Shown here: piece after piece, positions 56,909 through 64,000 of the stretch
Layout: every line of letters starts with the position of its first letter
Position numbering within the stretch: the stretch's first letter is position 1
Source: Halomonas sp. SpR1
Lineage (GTDB): Bacteria; Pseudomonadota; Gammaproteobacteria; Pseudomonadales; Halomonadaceae
Reading direction: 5' to 3'
Length of the DNA: 64,000 nucleotides
Assembly (NCBI RefSeq): GCF_031010175.1
Contig: NZ_JAUAMB010000003.1
Span: forward strand, 124,001-188,000
Notes under the pieces: generated by a model
Told to the model about the DNA's origin: nothing
Database searches by the model: none
Seen by the model: the letters and a program-made list of their open reading frames with translations, nothing else
Translations under genes and position numbers: made by a program

Positions 56909-57702
56909 TAGCATGGTCTCCTTGAGTAGATACGAAGGGCATTCTCATGAGCGACGGATGAGCGGTAGGCGGCGGGCAAGAGTTCCAATACTCGCGAGCA
57001 CCAATCGCTGGGGTCTTGACTGACAGGGCGGTCGCTGCCGAGCAAGCAGCGCCCTGGGCCGAAAAGCTCAACCGCAGTGCCCACCACATCAGCCACCACA
57101 CTTTCCAATTCCTTTGCGTCACGGCATTGCGCCGGTAGCCCCGAAAGCTTGCAATGTACGTTGGGTAATTCGGCCAGGCACGCTAGATCCCTGCGCCACT
57201 TGAGCATGGCTTGTTCATCGCCAACCTCAGGCTTCCCCATATGATCCAGCACCACCGTCAACTCTGGCACTTGTAAGATTAGTTGGGTAAGAGCCGGCAA
57301 TTCCCCAGCCCGAACGCAGGCATCAAATGGCAAGCCATGGGCGGAGAGTAGCTTCATTCCCTGAACAAGCCTGGATGAGTCGAAGAGGTCACGATCCTGG
57401 AGAAGCCTACGTACGCCAACCACCTTGGGTAGGGCTGCGACCCTTGCCAGCTGCTCCTCAGCATCATGGTTCTCAAGTGCCACACTGGCCACCACGCCGT
57501 GAACCCGTGGATCCTTAGCCACGACAGTGGTGAGCCAATCAGCTTCTTGTGCCGGATCGTCAGCATCGGCTTCCACAAGGATGTATTGACGCTCTCCAGA
57601 TGCCTGTGGAATGGAAGCCGTTGGCGGCAACCCAGCGCCAGCCAGCCAAGCGATGCTGACTACTGACGTGTCCCATACATGAAGGTGTGCATCGAGGATC
57701 AT
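56908..57702 (-). CDS. Amidohydrolase, probable L-fuconolactonase
   Basis: The product is 264 residues from the ATG at 57702, which overlaps the FucU stop (ATGA); the 22 upstream codons lie inside fucU. This is an amidohydrolase_2 (TIM-barrel) protein: ILDAHLHVWD supplies the first metal site (HxH), with VVLDHMGKPEV and LLGSDRP later. Such lactonases open L-fucono-1,5-lactone to L-fuconate in this pathway. Confidence 0.87.
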   Translation of the reverse strand: MILDAHLHVWDTSVVSIAWLAGAGLPPTASIPQASGERQYILVEADADDPAQEADWLTTVVAKDPRVHGVVASVALENHDAEEQLARVAALPKVVGVRRLLQDRDLFDSSRLVQGMKLLSAHGLPFDACVRAGELPALTQLILQVPELTVVLDHMGKPEVGDEQAMLKWRRDLACLAELPNVHCKLSGLPAQCRDAKELESVVADVVGTAVELFGPGRCLLGSDRPVSQDPSDWCSRVLELLPAAYRSSVAHENALRIYSRRPC

Positions 57703-58148
57703 GGCACGCCTACCGTTAGTAACAGATTTGCATAAGGGCGTGTTTCGCCGGTAGCGATGAGAAGACATACATCCGGTTCGCGACAGGCCGTATAGAACTC
57801 CATCCGCCCCAAATTCGACCAGGTGATTTTTTCGCCATCACCATGTTCGCCACCCCCATGGACATGCTGAACCAACAGCTGCTGGAATTCCTGAACGGCC
57901 TCAGAGGCGCCGCCCTCGGCTGTTTGCATGTAAGTGGCGGCCTCTATATGGATCGTCTCAGCGACCGCCTTCAGAACATCAGCAGCAGGAACCATTCCTG
58001 CACGGAGGTTTAAGTGCACTCTTGCCGCCGTAGATGAAACACCCGTCGAATGCGGATAGAGTGCATCTGCAATGAGGATTTGCGCCCCATGCCCTGCTCC
58101 CGCTAGTGCAGAGAGCAGCTCCGGATGCAAAAGTTTCCCCTTCATCAT
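57699..58148 (-). CDS. fucU: RbsD/FucU family mutarotase, L-fucose mutarotase
   Basis: The product is 149 residues; AGGGGG is 7 bases before the ATG. It has the FucU fold: MMKGKLLHPELLSALAGAGHG with the conserved catalytic His, ILIADALYPHS, and the C-terminal RPYANLLLTVGVP. It speeds interconversion of alpha and beta fucose so that the dehydrogenase and symporter receive the right anomer. It overlaps the previous gene by 4 bases. Confidence 0.9.
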   Translation of the reverse strand: MMKGKLLHPELLSALAGAGHGAQILIADALYPHSTGVSSTAARVHLNLRAGMVPAADVLKAVAETIHIEAATYMQTAEGGASEAVQEFQQLLVQHVHGGGEHGDGEKITWSNLGRMEFYTACREPDVCLLIATGETRPYANLLLTVGVP

Positions 58149-59467
58149 GTGTTAGCCCCCTCTCGACGTTTTGCCCACTCAGTACCCTCCGGCCAAGCCC
58201 AACGTGTCAGTGACGCTGCTTTAATCTCGGCTGAATACCCCGGTGCTTCAGGCAGCATGTAAGCCCCCTTACTCACAATGCAGGGGTCGACGAAATGTTC
58301 GTGAAGATGATCAACGTACTCGGCAACACGCCCCTCCATCGGGCCTGATATCGCAACGTAATCGATCATTACGAGATGGCTGACGAGCTCGCAAAGCCCC
58401 ACGCCTCCAGCGTGAGGGCACACGGGTTTTGCAAATTTCTTGGCCATTAGCAGTACGGGGATAATCTCGTTGATGCTGGCGAGCCGACAGGAATCGATTT
58501 GAACAAAGTCCACAGCGTCGGCCTGCAGCAACTGTTTGAACAACACACGGTTCATGCCATGTTCGCCGGTCGCTACGCCAATACCCTCGGGACGCACACT
58601 GTCAGCAATGGCGCGGTGGCCTAGAACGTCATCAGGACTGGTGGGCTCTTCGATCCACAGCAAGTTGTGGTGGGCCAGCGCTCGCACTCTCTCGATGGCT
58701 TCTGGGACATCCCAAATTTGGTTGGCATCAATCATCAGCGAGATATCCGAGCCGATCACGGAGCGTGCAATGCCGAGCCGCCGCTCATCGTCTTCGGGGT
58801 TGGCACCGACCTTAAGCTTGATATGCCGATAGCCCTCCTCAACTGCTTCGCGGCATAGCCTTTCGAGCTTCTCGTCCGAATAGCCCAGCCACCCGGCGGA
58901 GGTCGTATAACACTGAAAACCATGCGCTTGCAGATCGGAAATCCGCTCTTCACGATGCTGGCGCTGCTCCTCAAGCATGGCAACTGCTTCATCAGCGGTC
59001 AGTACATCCGAGAGATAGCTCAAGTCGAGGTTAGCGACAAGCTCTGCTGGCTCCATCTCACAGATGAACTGCCAGAGCGGAAGGCCCATTCTACGTGCCG
59101 CCAGATCCCATACCGCGTTCATTACAGCGGCACGCGCCAAGTGGACTACGCCTTTATCCGGGCCGAGCCAGCGAAGTTGAGAATCTGCTGCGAGTTCACG
59201 ATAGGCTTGTCCGGGGCTGGCGCACAACTCATCCACATCGCGTCCAATGAAGCGAGTCGCTAACGCATCGATTGCTTGGAGACAAATGTCGTTTCCACGA
59301 CCTATGGTAAAAGTAAATCCGCAACCGTAGAGCGAGTCGTTATCAGTAACGAGTCTAAGATAGGCGGCGGAGTAGTCGGCATCTTTGTTAACGGCATCGG
59401 AACCATCATTACTGTCCGACGTGGGAAAGCGAAGATCGACAAATTCAATCGAGGTGATAATCGTCAT
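58145..59467 (-). CDS. L-fuconate dehydratase (enolase superfamily)
   Basis: The product is 440 residues. The N-terminal capping domain has SIEFVDLRFPTSDSNDGSDA, the fuconate-dehydratase signature. The barrel carries catalytic Lys in HIKLKVG (near 220), metal ligands in MIDANQ, IEEPTSPDD and ATGEHGMNR, and the His in CPHAGGVGL. It dehydrates L-fuconate to 2-keto-3-deoxy-L-fuconate. It is the first gene of the six-gene operon. The promoter lies in the 99-bp gap divergent from the GntR gene. The long reverse-strand frame overlapping its start is a shadow. Confidence 0.92.
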   Translation of the reverse strand: MTIITSIEFVDLRFPTSDSNDGSDAVNKDADYSAAYLRLVTDNDSLYGCGFTFTIGRGNDICLQAIDALATRFIGRDVDELCASPGQAYRELAADSQLRWLGPDKGVVHLARAAVMNAVWDLAARRMGLPLWQFICEMEPAELVANLDLSYLSDVLTADEAVAMLEEQRQHREERISDLQAHGFQCYTTSAGWLGYSDEKLERLCREAVEEGYRHIKLKVGANPEDDERRLGIARSVIGSDISLMIDANQIWDVPEAIERVRALAHHNLLWIEEPTSPDDVLGHRAIADSVRPEGIGVATGEHGMNRVLFKQLLQADAVDFVQIDSCRLASINEIIPVLLMAKKFAKPVCPHAGGVGLCELVSHLVMIDYVAISGPMEGRVAEYVDHLHEHFVDPCIVSKGAYMLPEAPGYSAEIKAASLTRWAWPEGTEWAKRREGANT

Positions 59468-59479
59468 CTTAAATCCTCT

Positions 59480-59497
59480 AATTCATATGATGTATTT
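59480..59497. promoter_or_regulatory. Candidate GntR operator at the fuc operon promoter
   Basis: AATTCATATGATGTATTT shares 15 of 18 positions with 61697-61714 upstream of fucP. It forms a partial dyad (ATTCAT-N3-ATGTAT) and sits 13 bases from the fuc operon start and 70 from the regulator start. Confidence 0.6.
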
Positions 59498-59566
59498 AAC
59501 TCTAGCCTAATATTTACAACCGCTTCAAACTTCTTGAACCAACCATCCATATCGAAGGAAACATGC

Positions 59567-60280
59567 ATGAGCGAAGATAGCCTGGGAGAACAGACCACCC
59601 GCCGCCCGTCCCAGAACGAGGTGGTCGTCCAGGGCATCCAGGACATGATCACTTCCGGCGAAATCCGGCCTGGCGATAGACTGCCTGTAGAACCATTACT
59701 GGCTGAGCGATTCAGCGTTTCTCGAAGCTCTCTTCGAGAAGGTGTACGTGCGCTTGTCGCCATGGGAATCCTTGAAACAAGGCAGGGATCAGGAACTACC
59801 GTCACAACGCTTGACCCGCACTTGTTATTAAAGCCATTGGAATTTTGGGCGAGCATCCAGGGGGACAAGTCCTCGCATGACCTCCACACCGTACGCCAAG
59901 CACTAGAGGTCGAATCTGCTGCCACGGCGGCATCGCGTAGAACGCCTAAAGACATAGAACGACTCAGATATCTACTCAAAACCGCAGAACCCGCCATTCA
60001 AGCTAAGGATCACGAAGCTGCGATGGCAGTAGACTTAGAGTTTCACCTCACAGTGGCGAAAATCTCCAGGAACCCAATCCTTATTGCCCTTCTAGAAGCT
60101 CTCTCCCGCCCAACACTGCGAATGAGGATATGGCAGTCCATCTATCGCAGTGGCCGCCTCGACACGACCCACCACGAGCACCAGGCGGTGCTGAATGCTA
60201 TCGCCGCTGGCGATCCCATCTCAGCGCACGCCGCCATGCGTACACACCTGGCGCAGGTTGCCATTAATCTGGAAGACTGA
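59567..60280 (+). CDS. GntR/FadR-family regulator of the fuc genes
   Basis: The product is 237 residues from the ATG at 59567 (MSEDSLGEQ; GAAGGA upstream). The longer frame, starting inside fuconate dehydratase, is not credible. The N-terminal winged helix has GEIRPGDRLPVEPLLAERFSVSRSSLREGVRAL. The C-terminal FadR-type (FCD) helical domain has metal-ligand motifs FHLTVAKISRNP and HHEHQAVLNAI. It is divergent from the catabolic operon and next to fucP, so it is probably their repressor, with a sugar acid as inducer. Confidence 0.9.
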   Translation: MSEDSLGEQTTRRPSQNEVVVQGIQDMITSGEIRPGDRLPVEPLLAERFSVSRSSLREGVRALVAMGILETRQGSGTTVTTLDPHLLLKPLEFWASIQGDKSSHDLHTVRQALEVESAATAASRRTPKDIERLRYLLKTAEPAIQAKDHEAAMAVDLEFHLTVAKISRNPILIALLEALSRPTLRMRIWQSIYRSGRLDTTHHEHQAVLNAIAAGDPISAHAAMRTHLAQVAINLED

Positions 60281-60311
60281 TGGTGGATAGAAAGCCTTAC
60301 TACCTTCAGCA

Positions 60312-61661
60312 TTAGGCTATATCTTCAGCGCTAATCGACACTGGCGCTGGATTGCGCAATACATAGACGCCATAGCCAACGATAACCAGGAAGCAGCCAG
60401 CCACTACCAGATAGCTAATTCGGGCCGAGGTCATGTCGATAACCCATCCTTGCAGTGGCGGAAGAAGCGCCCCACCTACGATCGCCATGACCAGCCCCGC
60501 CGCACCATACTTGGTGTCTTGACCGAGCCCCTCAAGCGCGATGCCATAAATGGTGGGAAATAAAAGTGAAATACAGGCACTTAACAGCACGATGGCGATT
60601 GCGCCAGCGACACCGCCGCTGATCACGGCAAACACAGACAGCCCTACACCCAACACGCACATGAGCGTCATTAGCATACGAGGGTCGAAGCGGCCCATCA
60701 GGCCTACCATGATGAAACGGGAAAACAGAAAAACCAGCAGAGATGCCTGGAGCCAGTACCCTGCGACAGTACTATTAACCCCCAGGTTTTCAGTGATGTA
60801 GTGGAGCGTGAAGGTCCACGTGCACGTCTGGGCAGCAACATTGAAGAACTGCGCGACTACACCGAAAGAGTAGCGTCGATTCTTCATCAATCTGCCCAAA
60901 CGGCTACCTGGCAGCTTCACCACTTCACTCTTCCGATCCGCCATCAACCCCTCATGCTTCGGCACCCGCACCATGGCGATGGCAATAGCGATAACAATAT
61001 AAAGTAGTGCCAGGGTGATATAGGGCCCCATAACAGCCTGCAGCTCCATTGACTGCATATGCTCAAGCTCTTGTTGAGACAGAGCAGCACGATCTACTGC
61101 AGTGGCTGGATTGACGTGGGGGAGTATGAAGATAGCGGCTAACAAGACACCCAGGTTAGAACCTATGGGATTAAAAGCCTGAGCAAAGTTGAGTCGACGC
61201 GTGGCGTTATGGCGTGGCCCCATAGCCATTACATAGGGATTTGCCGATGTCTCTAAGATGGAAAGCCCTGCCGCCAGCGTAAACAAAGCAACCAGAAACA
61301 CGGCGTAGGTCATGACGATCGAGGCGGGATAAAACAAAAAACCACCCGTGGCTGCTAACAAAAGCCCAATCAGCACACCACCTTTGTAACCCAACTGCGA
61401 ATTGATCCAGGCTGCCGGGATAGCTAAAGCAAAATACGCTCCGTAGTAAGCAAACTGAACCAGCGAAGATTGGAATGCACTCATTGAGAAAACCGATCCA
61501 AATACCGAAACCAATGGATCCGTTAGGTTTCCAGCCAACCCCCACGCCGCAAAACAGAGGACGATGAGAATGAACGGCAAGCGCATACCTTGGTGAAGAA
61601 ACGACTCTTTTTCGAGCTCAGATTGGTTCGCAGGCGATGCTGCAGTGAGATGAGATTGCAC
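60312..61661 (-). CDS. fucP: L-fucose:H+ symporter FucP (MFS)
   Basis: The product is 449 residues with 12 membrane helices. FucP landmarks include SSLVQFAYYGAYFALAIPAAW, AAGLSILETSANPYV, RLNFAQAFNPIGSN, and the late FPTIYGIALEGLG. These align with E. coli FucP. It brings L-fucose in with protons. It converges on the GntR gene, and a copy of the operator motif lies upstream of its start. Confidence 0.92.
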   Translation of the reverse strand: MQSHLTAASPANQSELEKESFLHQGMRLPFILIVLCFAAWGLAGNLTDPLVSVFGSVFSMSAFQSSLVQFAYYGAYFALAIPAAWINSQLGYKGGVLIGLLLAATGGFLFYPASIVMTYAVFLVALFTLAAGLSILETSANPYVMAMGPRHNATRRLNFAQAFNPIGSNLGVLLAAIFILPHVNPATAVDRAALSQQELEHMQSMELQAVMGPYITLALLYIVIAIAIAMVRVPKHEGLMADRKSEVVKLPGSRLGRLMKNRRYSFGVVAQFFNVAAQTCTWTFTLHYITENLGVNSTVAGYWLQASLLVFLFSRFIMVGLMGRFDPRMLMTLMCVLGVGLSVFAVISGGVAGAIAIVLLSACISLLFPTIYGIALEGLGQDTKYGAAGLVMAIVGGALLPPLQGWVIDMTSARISYLVVAGCFLVIVGYGVYVLRNPAPVSISAEDIA

Positions 61662-61696
61662 GAGCGACTCCTTATTGTATTATTTTTACGAGGCCA

Positions 61697-61722
61697 AATT
61701 GATCTGATGAATTTTGGATCAA
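61697..61722. promoter_or_regulatory. Candidate GntR operator upstream of fucP
   Basis: AATTGATCTGATGAATTT (61697-61714) contains the dyad ATTGAT-N3-ATGAAT and matches the fuc operon site. It overlaps a larger inverted repeat, TTGATC (61699-61704) / GATCAA (61717-61722). It lies 36-60 bases from the fucP start. The rest of the 322-bp gap to 61983 shows no gene. Confidence 0.6.
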
Positions 61723-61983
61723 GGTAAAAATAGCTAAGTCCACTGGATATGGCAAGCGCCCATTTTTAAACTTTTCTTCGAAGTATATTTCCACCAAGAA
61801 AGGCGGCGAGGTATTCCAACGACACCGTTATGAGCAAACCACTGCTACAAACAAGCGCAGAATGCTATAACGACCAAGGAAAAGGGGGATTGAGGCGCTA
61901 GATGATGAATGCTGATAACTTGCTGGCTAAGGCGTGACCGACAAGACCAATGAGTTGCCTGACTAATTAATAGGAAAACAACA

Positions 61984-62400
61984 ATGACCGTAATGACTGC
62001 GCAACAAATCGAACACTTTCTGGATGAAGTGTTTCCCCAGCGCATGGGCAAGATAGAGTGTGTGGGCAACATGACGGCCACCATGCGCTTGAAAATCGGC
62101 AACGAGCATTTGCGCCCCGGCCCGCGGGTTTCCGGGCCTACCATGATGGGCTTTGCGGATGTGGCTATGTACGTGGCTATTTTGGCGCAAATTGGCCCAG
62201 AGGCGATGGCCGTGACAAGCGATTTAAACTGCCACTTCCTCCGCGCAGCCTCCGGCGATCACGATATTATTGCCCACGCCAAGCTGATCAAACTTGGCCG
62301 CCGCCTAGCAGTGGGCGAAGTACAGCTATTCTCAGCCAGCGATGAAACCCGACCCGTGGTGCATGTCACCGCCAGCTATGCGTTGCCGGTCAAGACTTAA
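61984..62400 (+). CDS. PaaI/hotdog-fold thioesterase family protein
   Basis: The product is 138 residues; AGGA is 8 bases upstream. A single hotdog domain: ECVGNMTATMRLKIGNEHLRPGPRVSGPTMMGFADVAMYVAIL carries the long hotdog helix (PTMMGFADVA), then TSDLNCHFLRAASG. PaaI-type enzymes hydrolyse aryl- or acyl-CoA. The usual HGG is replaced by RPGPRVSGP, the variant of the DUF4442-like/PaaI branch. The substrate is unknown. It is monocistronic. Confidence 0.85.
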   Translation: MTVMTAQQIEHFLDEVFPQRMGKIECVGNMTATMRLKIGNEHLRPGPRVSGPTMMGFADVAMYVAILAQIGPEAMAVTSDLNCHFLRAASGDHDIIAHAKLIKLGRRLAVGEVQLFSASDETRPVVHVTASYALPVKT

Positions 62401-62412
62401 GGCGGGCGTCAA

Positions 62413-62856
62413 TTACGGCGCCAGCGTCATAAACGGCTCATCTTGCTGATCGCTAAACGCGTAGACGTTATAGGGTTCACTCTGCGGCCCCGGCATACCC
62501 GGCGTACCAATGGGCATCCCCGCTAGGCCAATGCCATCGACGTCGGGCTGCTCTTCAAACAGTTTGGTGACGGCTTCCATCGGCACATGGCCTTCAATCC
62601 AATACTCGCCTATTTCGATGGTATGGCACGAACCCAAACCATAAGGGACGCCCGCCTGCTGCTTGATATCGCCCAGCTCTACGTCATCAATAATCGTCAC
62701 TTCTACGCCAAGCTCTTCAAGATGGCGCGCGTATTCGTCACAGCAGCCGCACTGGGGATTCTTGTACAGCGTGGCTTCAGTGGGTAGTGCGGCCTGAGCC
62801 GAGGCGGCTCCTAGGAGTAAAGCACTAGATAAAAGCGTAGCGGTAAAACGTGTCAT
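62413..62856 (-). CDS. DUF411 metal-binding exported protein
   Basis: The product is 147 residues; AAGGAG is 8 bases upstream. A signal peptide (1-22, ending SAQA) precedes a thioredoxin-like DUF411 domain with YKNPQCGCCDEYARHL (CxCC near 36-39) and GLGSCHTIEIG. EGHVPMEAV and a Met/Pro-rich stretch (LAGMPIGTPGMPGP) follow. Such proteins bind copper or related metals and lie in metal-resistance loci. A MerR-type promoter upstream agrees with metal induction. No MerR gene is in the window. Confidence 0.9.
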   Translation of the reverse strand: MTRFTATLLSSALLLGAASAQAALPTEATLYKNPQCGCCDEYARHLEELGVEVTIIDDVELGDIKQQAGVPYGLGSCHTIEIGEYWIEGHVPMEAVTKLFEEQPDVDGIGLAGMPIGTPGMPGPQSEPYNVYAFSDQQDEPFMTLAP

Positions 62857-62941
62857 GAGCGGTCTCCTTGAGGTGTGTGACTGAACAAATACTTGGCCAT
62901 CGAGGCGATATAGCCTATCAACAGTAAAATTTTACGCTTTA

Positions 62942-62973
62942 AGTTTACAACCCAGGGGCTACCTTAAGGTCAA
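62942..62973 (-). promoter_or_regulatory. MerR-type metal-responsive promoter for the DUF411 gene
   Basis: On the minus strand TTGACC and TAAACT are separated by 20 bases, too long for sigma-70 unless a MerR-family activator untwists the DNA. The spacer forms a dyad starting ACCTTAAGG and ending CCTGGGT, similar to CadR/CueR sites (ACC...GGT ends). It lies 86 bases from the start codon. Confidence 0.65.
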
Positions 62974-63097
62974 GCTTTGCCACCCAAAGGAAACAAGGAG
63001 ATTGCATCAGATCATCTTCCCATTGTCAGTGTAAGTGGGGCAACAAAACTCATGAGCCGTTGCCGCTTACCAATACTTGACCTATAGGCAACCCCAG

Positions 63098-63125
63098 GTA
63101 CTAGGCTTTAGATACTAGGCTGATA
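63098..63125 (+). repeat. 14-bp direct repeat before the glutaredoxin-MauE gene
   Basis: GTACTAGGCTTTAG and ATACTAGGCTGATA are adjacent (10 of 14 bases match, TACTAGGCT exact) and carry TAG and TGA. This gap (62857-63157) otherwise holds only the MerR-type promoter. Confidence 0.6.
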
Positions 63126-63157
63126 GCTTTGTTAAAGGCATAAATAGGGAGGTTGCC

Positions 63158-63910
63158 ATGGCATCATCACAGCAAAGCGCGCGGGTTTACCGGATGAAAA
63201 CCGCCGAGCATCTGTGTCCGTTTGGCCTGAAGACGGTAGATCTACTCAAACGCAAAGGCTTTAAGGTCGACGACCACACATTAACATCCCGCGATGAAAT
63301 CGACGCTTTCAAAGAACAGGAAAACGTCGACACGACGCCGCAGGTGTATATCGGTGACCAACGCATCGGTGGCTATGAAGAGCTGCGTGAGCATCTGGGA
63401 ATGAGCGTGCCAAACGCGAAAGAGACCACTTACCGGCCGGTAATTGCCATTTTTGCTACTGCGTTGCTGATTGGTTTGGCGATTAGCTGGGCTACCCAGG
63501 GCACACTGTTTACTGCACGCATGCCGGAGTATGCCGTTGCCACGGCGATGGTGCTGCTCGGCCTGCAGAAGCTGCAAGATGTCGAAAGTTTCAGCAGTAT
63601 GTTTTTGAACTACGACCTTTTGGCCCAGCGCTACGTGCCCTACAGCTATTTTTACCCCTACGCTGAGACACTTGCAGGCATTTTAATGCTGGCCGGGGCA
63701 TTGATTTGGCTGGCAGCACCACTGGCGCTGTTTGTCGGCACGGTAGGGGCTGTCTCCGTCTTTAAAGCCGTGTATATCGACAAGCGTGAGCTTAAGTGCG
63801 CCTGCGTCGGCGGTAACAGCAATGTGCCGCTGGGTTTTGTGTCGCTAACCGAAAACCTGGTAATGATCGCCATGGGGCTGTGGATGCCGCTGCGGATGTT
63901 GTTTTCATAA
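63158..63910 (+). CDS. Glutaredoxin fused to a MauE/DoxX-like membrane protein
   Basis: The product is 250 residues; GGGAGG is 5 bases upstream. Residues 10-85 are glutaredoxin-like: HLCPFGLKTVDLLKRKGF has a single active-site Cys (CPFG, a monothiol form), with TTPQVYIGDQRIGGYEEL for glutathione. Four membrane helices follow (about 95-245) with the MauE-type motif RELKCACVGGNSNVPLGFVSLTENLVM, whose CAC cysteines face the redox partner. Such fusions are thought to move electrons or thiols across the inner membrane, possibly for metal or mercury handling beside DUF411 proteins. The exact partner is unknown. Confidence 0.87.
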   Translation: MASSQQSARVYRMKTAEHLCPFGLKTVDLLKRKGFKVDDHTLTSRDEIDAFKEQENVDTTPQVYIGDQRIGGYEELREHLGMSVPNAKETTYRPVIAIFATALLIGLAISWATQGTLFTARMPEYAVATAMVLLGLQKLQDVESFSSMFLNYDLLAQRYVPYSYFYPYAETLAGILMLAGALIWLAAPLALFVGTVGAVSVFKAVYIDKRELKCACVGGNSNVPLGFVSLTENLVMIAMGLWMPLRMLFS

Positions 63911-63941
63911 ATAGCAAAACGGTAGAGCAACGAGTGGCATA

Positions 63942-63980
63942 AAAAAGGCTTAGGGCCGTTCAAACGATCCCTAAGCCTCT
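63942..63980 (-). terminator. Terminator for a minus-strand gene beyond the right edge
   Basis: The stem AGGCTTAGGG / CCCTAAGCCT (63948-63957, 63971-63980) with a 13-base loop is followed, on the minus strand, by TTTTTT. It implies a leftward transcript entering from outside the window. Confidence 0.8.
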
Positions 63981-64000
63981 AAGCGTTTCAAAAAAGATTA

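Noticed and set aside
59276..59566. A longer N-terminus for the GntR regulator
   Set aside because: The extra codons lie inside and opposite the fuconate dehydratase gene, show no family similarity, and the ATG at 59567 has a good ribosome site and the usual N-terminal length.

Overview
The window is an accessory-rich piece of a gammaproteobacterial chromosome, most likely a Halomonas-type halophile (Halomonadaceae). This is inferred from the mix of gene families: an aapJQMP amino-acid transporter, the xseB-ispA-dxs block, hemE-speE, a PII-amtB-PII block next to ubiK, glcB, and many chemoreceptors. No rRNA, tRNA, CRISPR array, prophage or insertion sequence was recognised.

Layout. 1-7.8 kb: an MscS-type channel running off the left edge, a YqaA-type membrane protein, an IclR regulator, an ECHDC3-like crotonase, the tRNA hydroxylase TrhO, a pirin, and SerA. 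8.0-12.7 kb: xseB-ispA-dxs (isoprenoid precursors), djlA and a GST. 12.7-19.3 kb: a lone cheZ with its own sigma-28-type promoter, trhA, a zinc alcohol dehydrogenase with a small membrane partner, ribA, and the overlapping pair hemE-speE. 19.5-23.8 kb: aapJQMP behind a sigma-54-type promoter. 23.9-35.2 kb: a chemoreceptor region built on a duplicated ridA/histidine-phosphatase unit. It holds three complete MCP genes, one MCP with three in-frame deletions, two MCP fragments, a 45-bp aapP remnant and a truncated phosphatase. 35.2-39.6 kb: a FinR-like LysR regulator divergent from fpr, then two PII genes flanking amtB. 39.8-48.6 kb: ubiK and comM, separated by an iron block (IutA-like receptor, AraC/PchR-like regulator, FhuA-like receptor, FhuD-like binding protein) with Fur-box-like sites. 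48.5-54.2 kb: an FMN reductase, a phytase-like esterase, a lipase-like hydrolase and glcB. 54.3-61.7 kb: an apparently complete oxidative (non-phosphorylating) L-fucose pathway with its own FucP symporter and GntR regulator. 61.9-64 kb: a PaaI-type thioesterase, a DUF411 metal-binding protein behind a MerR-type promoter, and a glutaredoxin-MauE fusion.

How the genes fit together. Amino-acid use recurs: aapJQMP imports amino acids, RidA removes enamine by-products, one MCP carries the dCache amino-acid-binding signature, and PII/AmtB with sigma-54-like promoters point to nitrogen control. Two complete MCP genes and cheZ each have a site matching the sigma-28 (FliA) consensus, so they should be co-expressed with flagella. 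The fuc genes carry a shared 18-bp motif at both promoters, a good candidate operator for the adjacent GntR protein.

The least expected signal is a recurring class of short tandem repeats (periods 7, 13 or 14 bp, none divisible by three). They start at or inside the last codons of at least five genes and copy stop codons into all reading frames.
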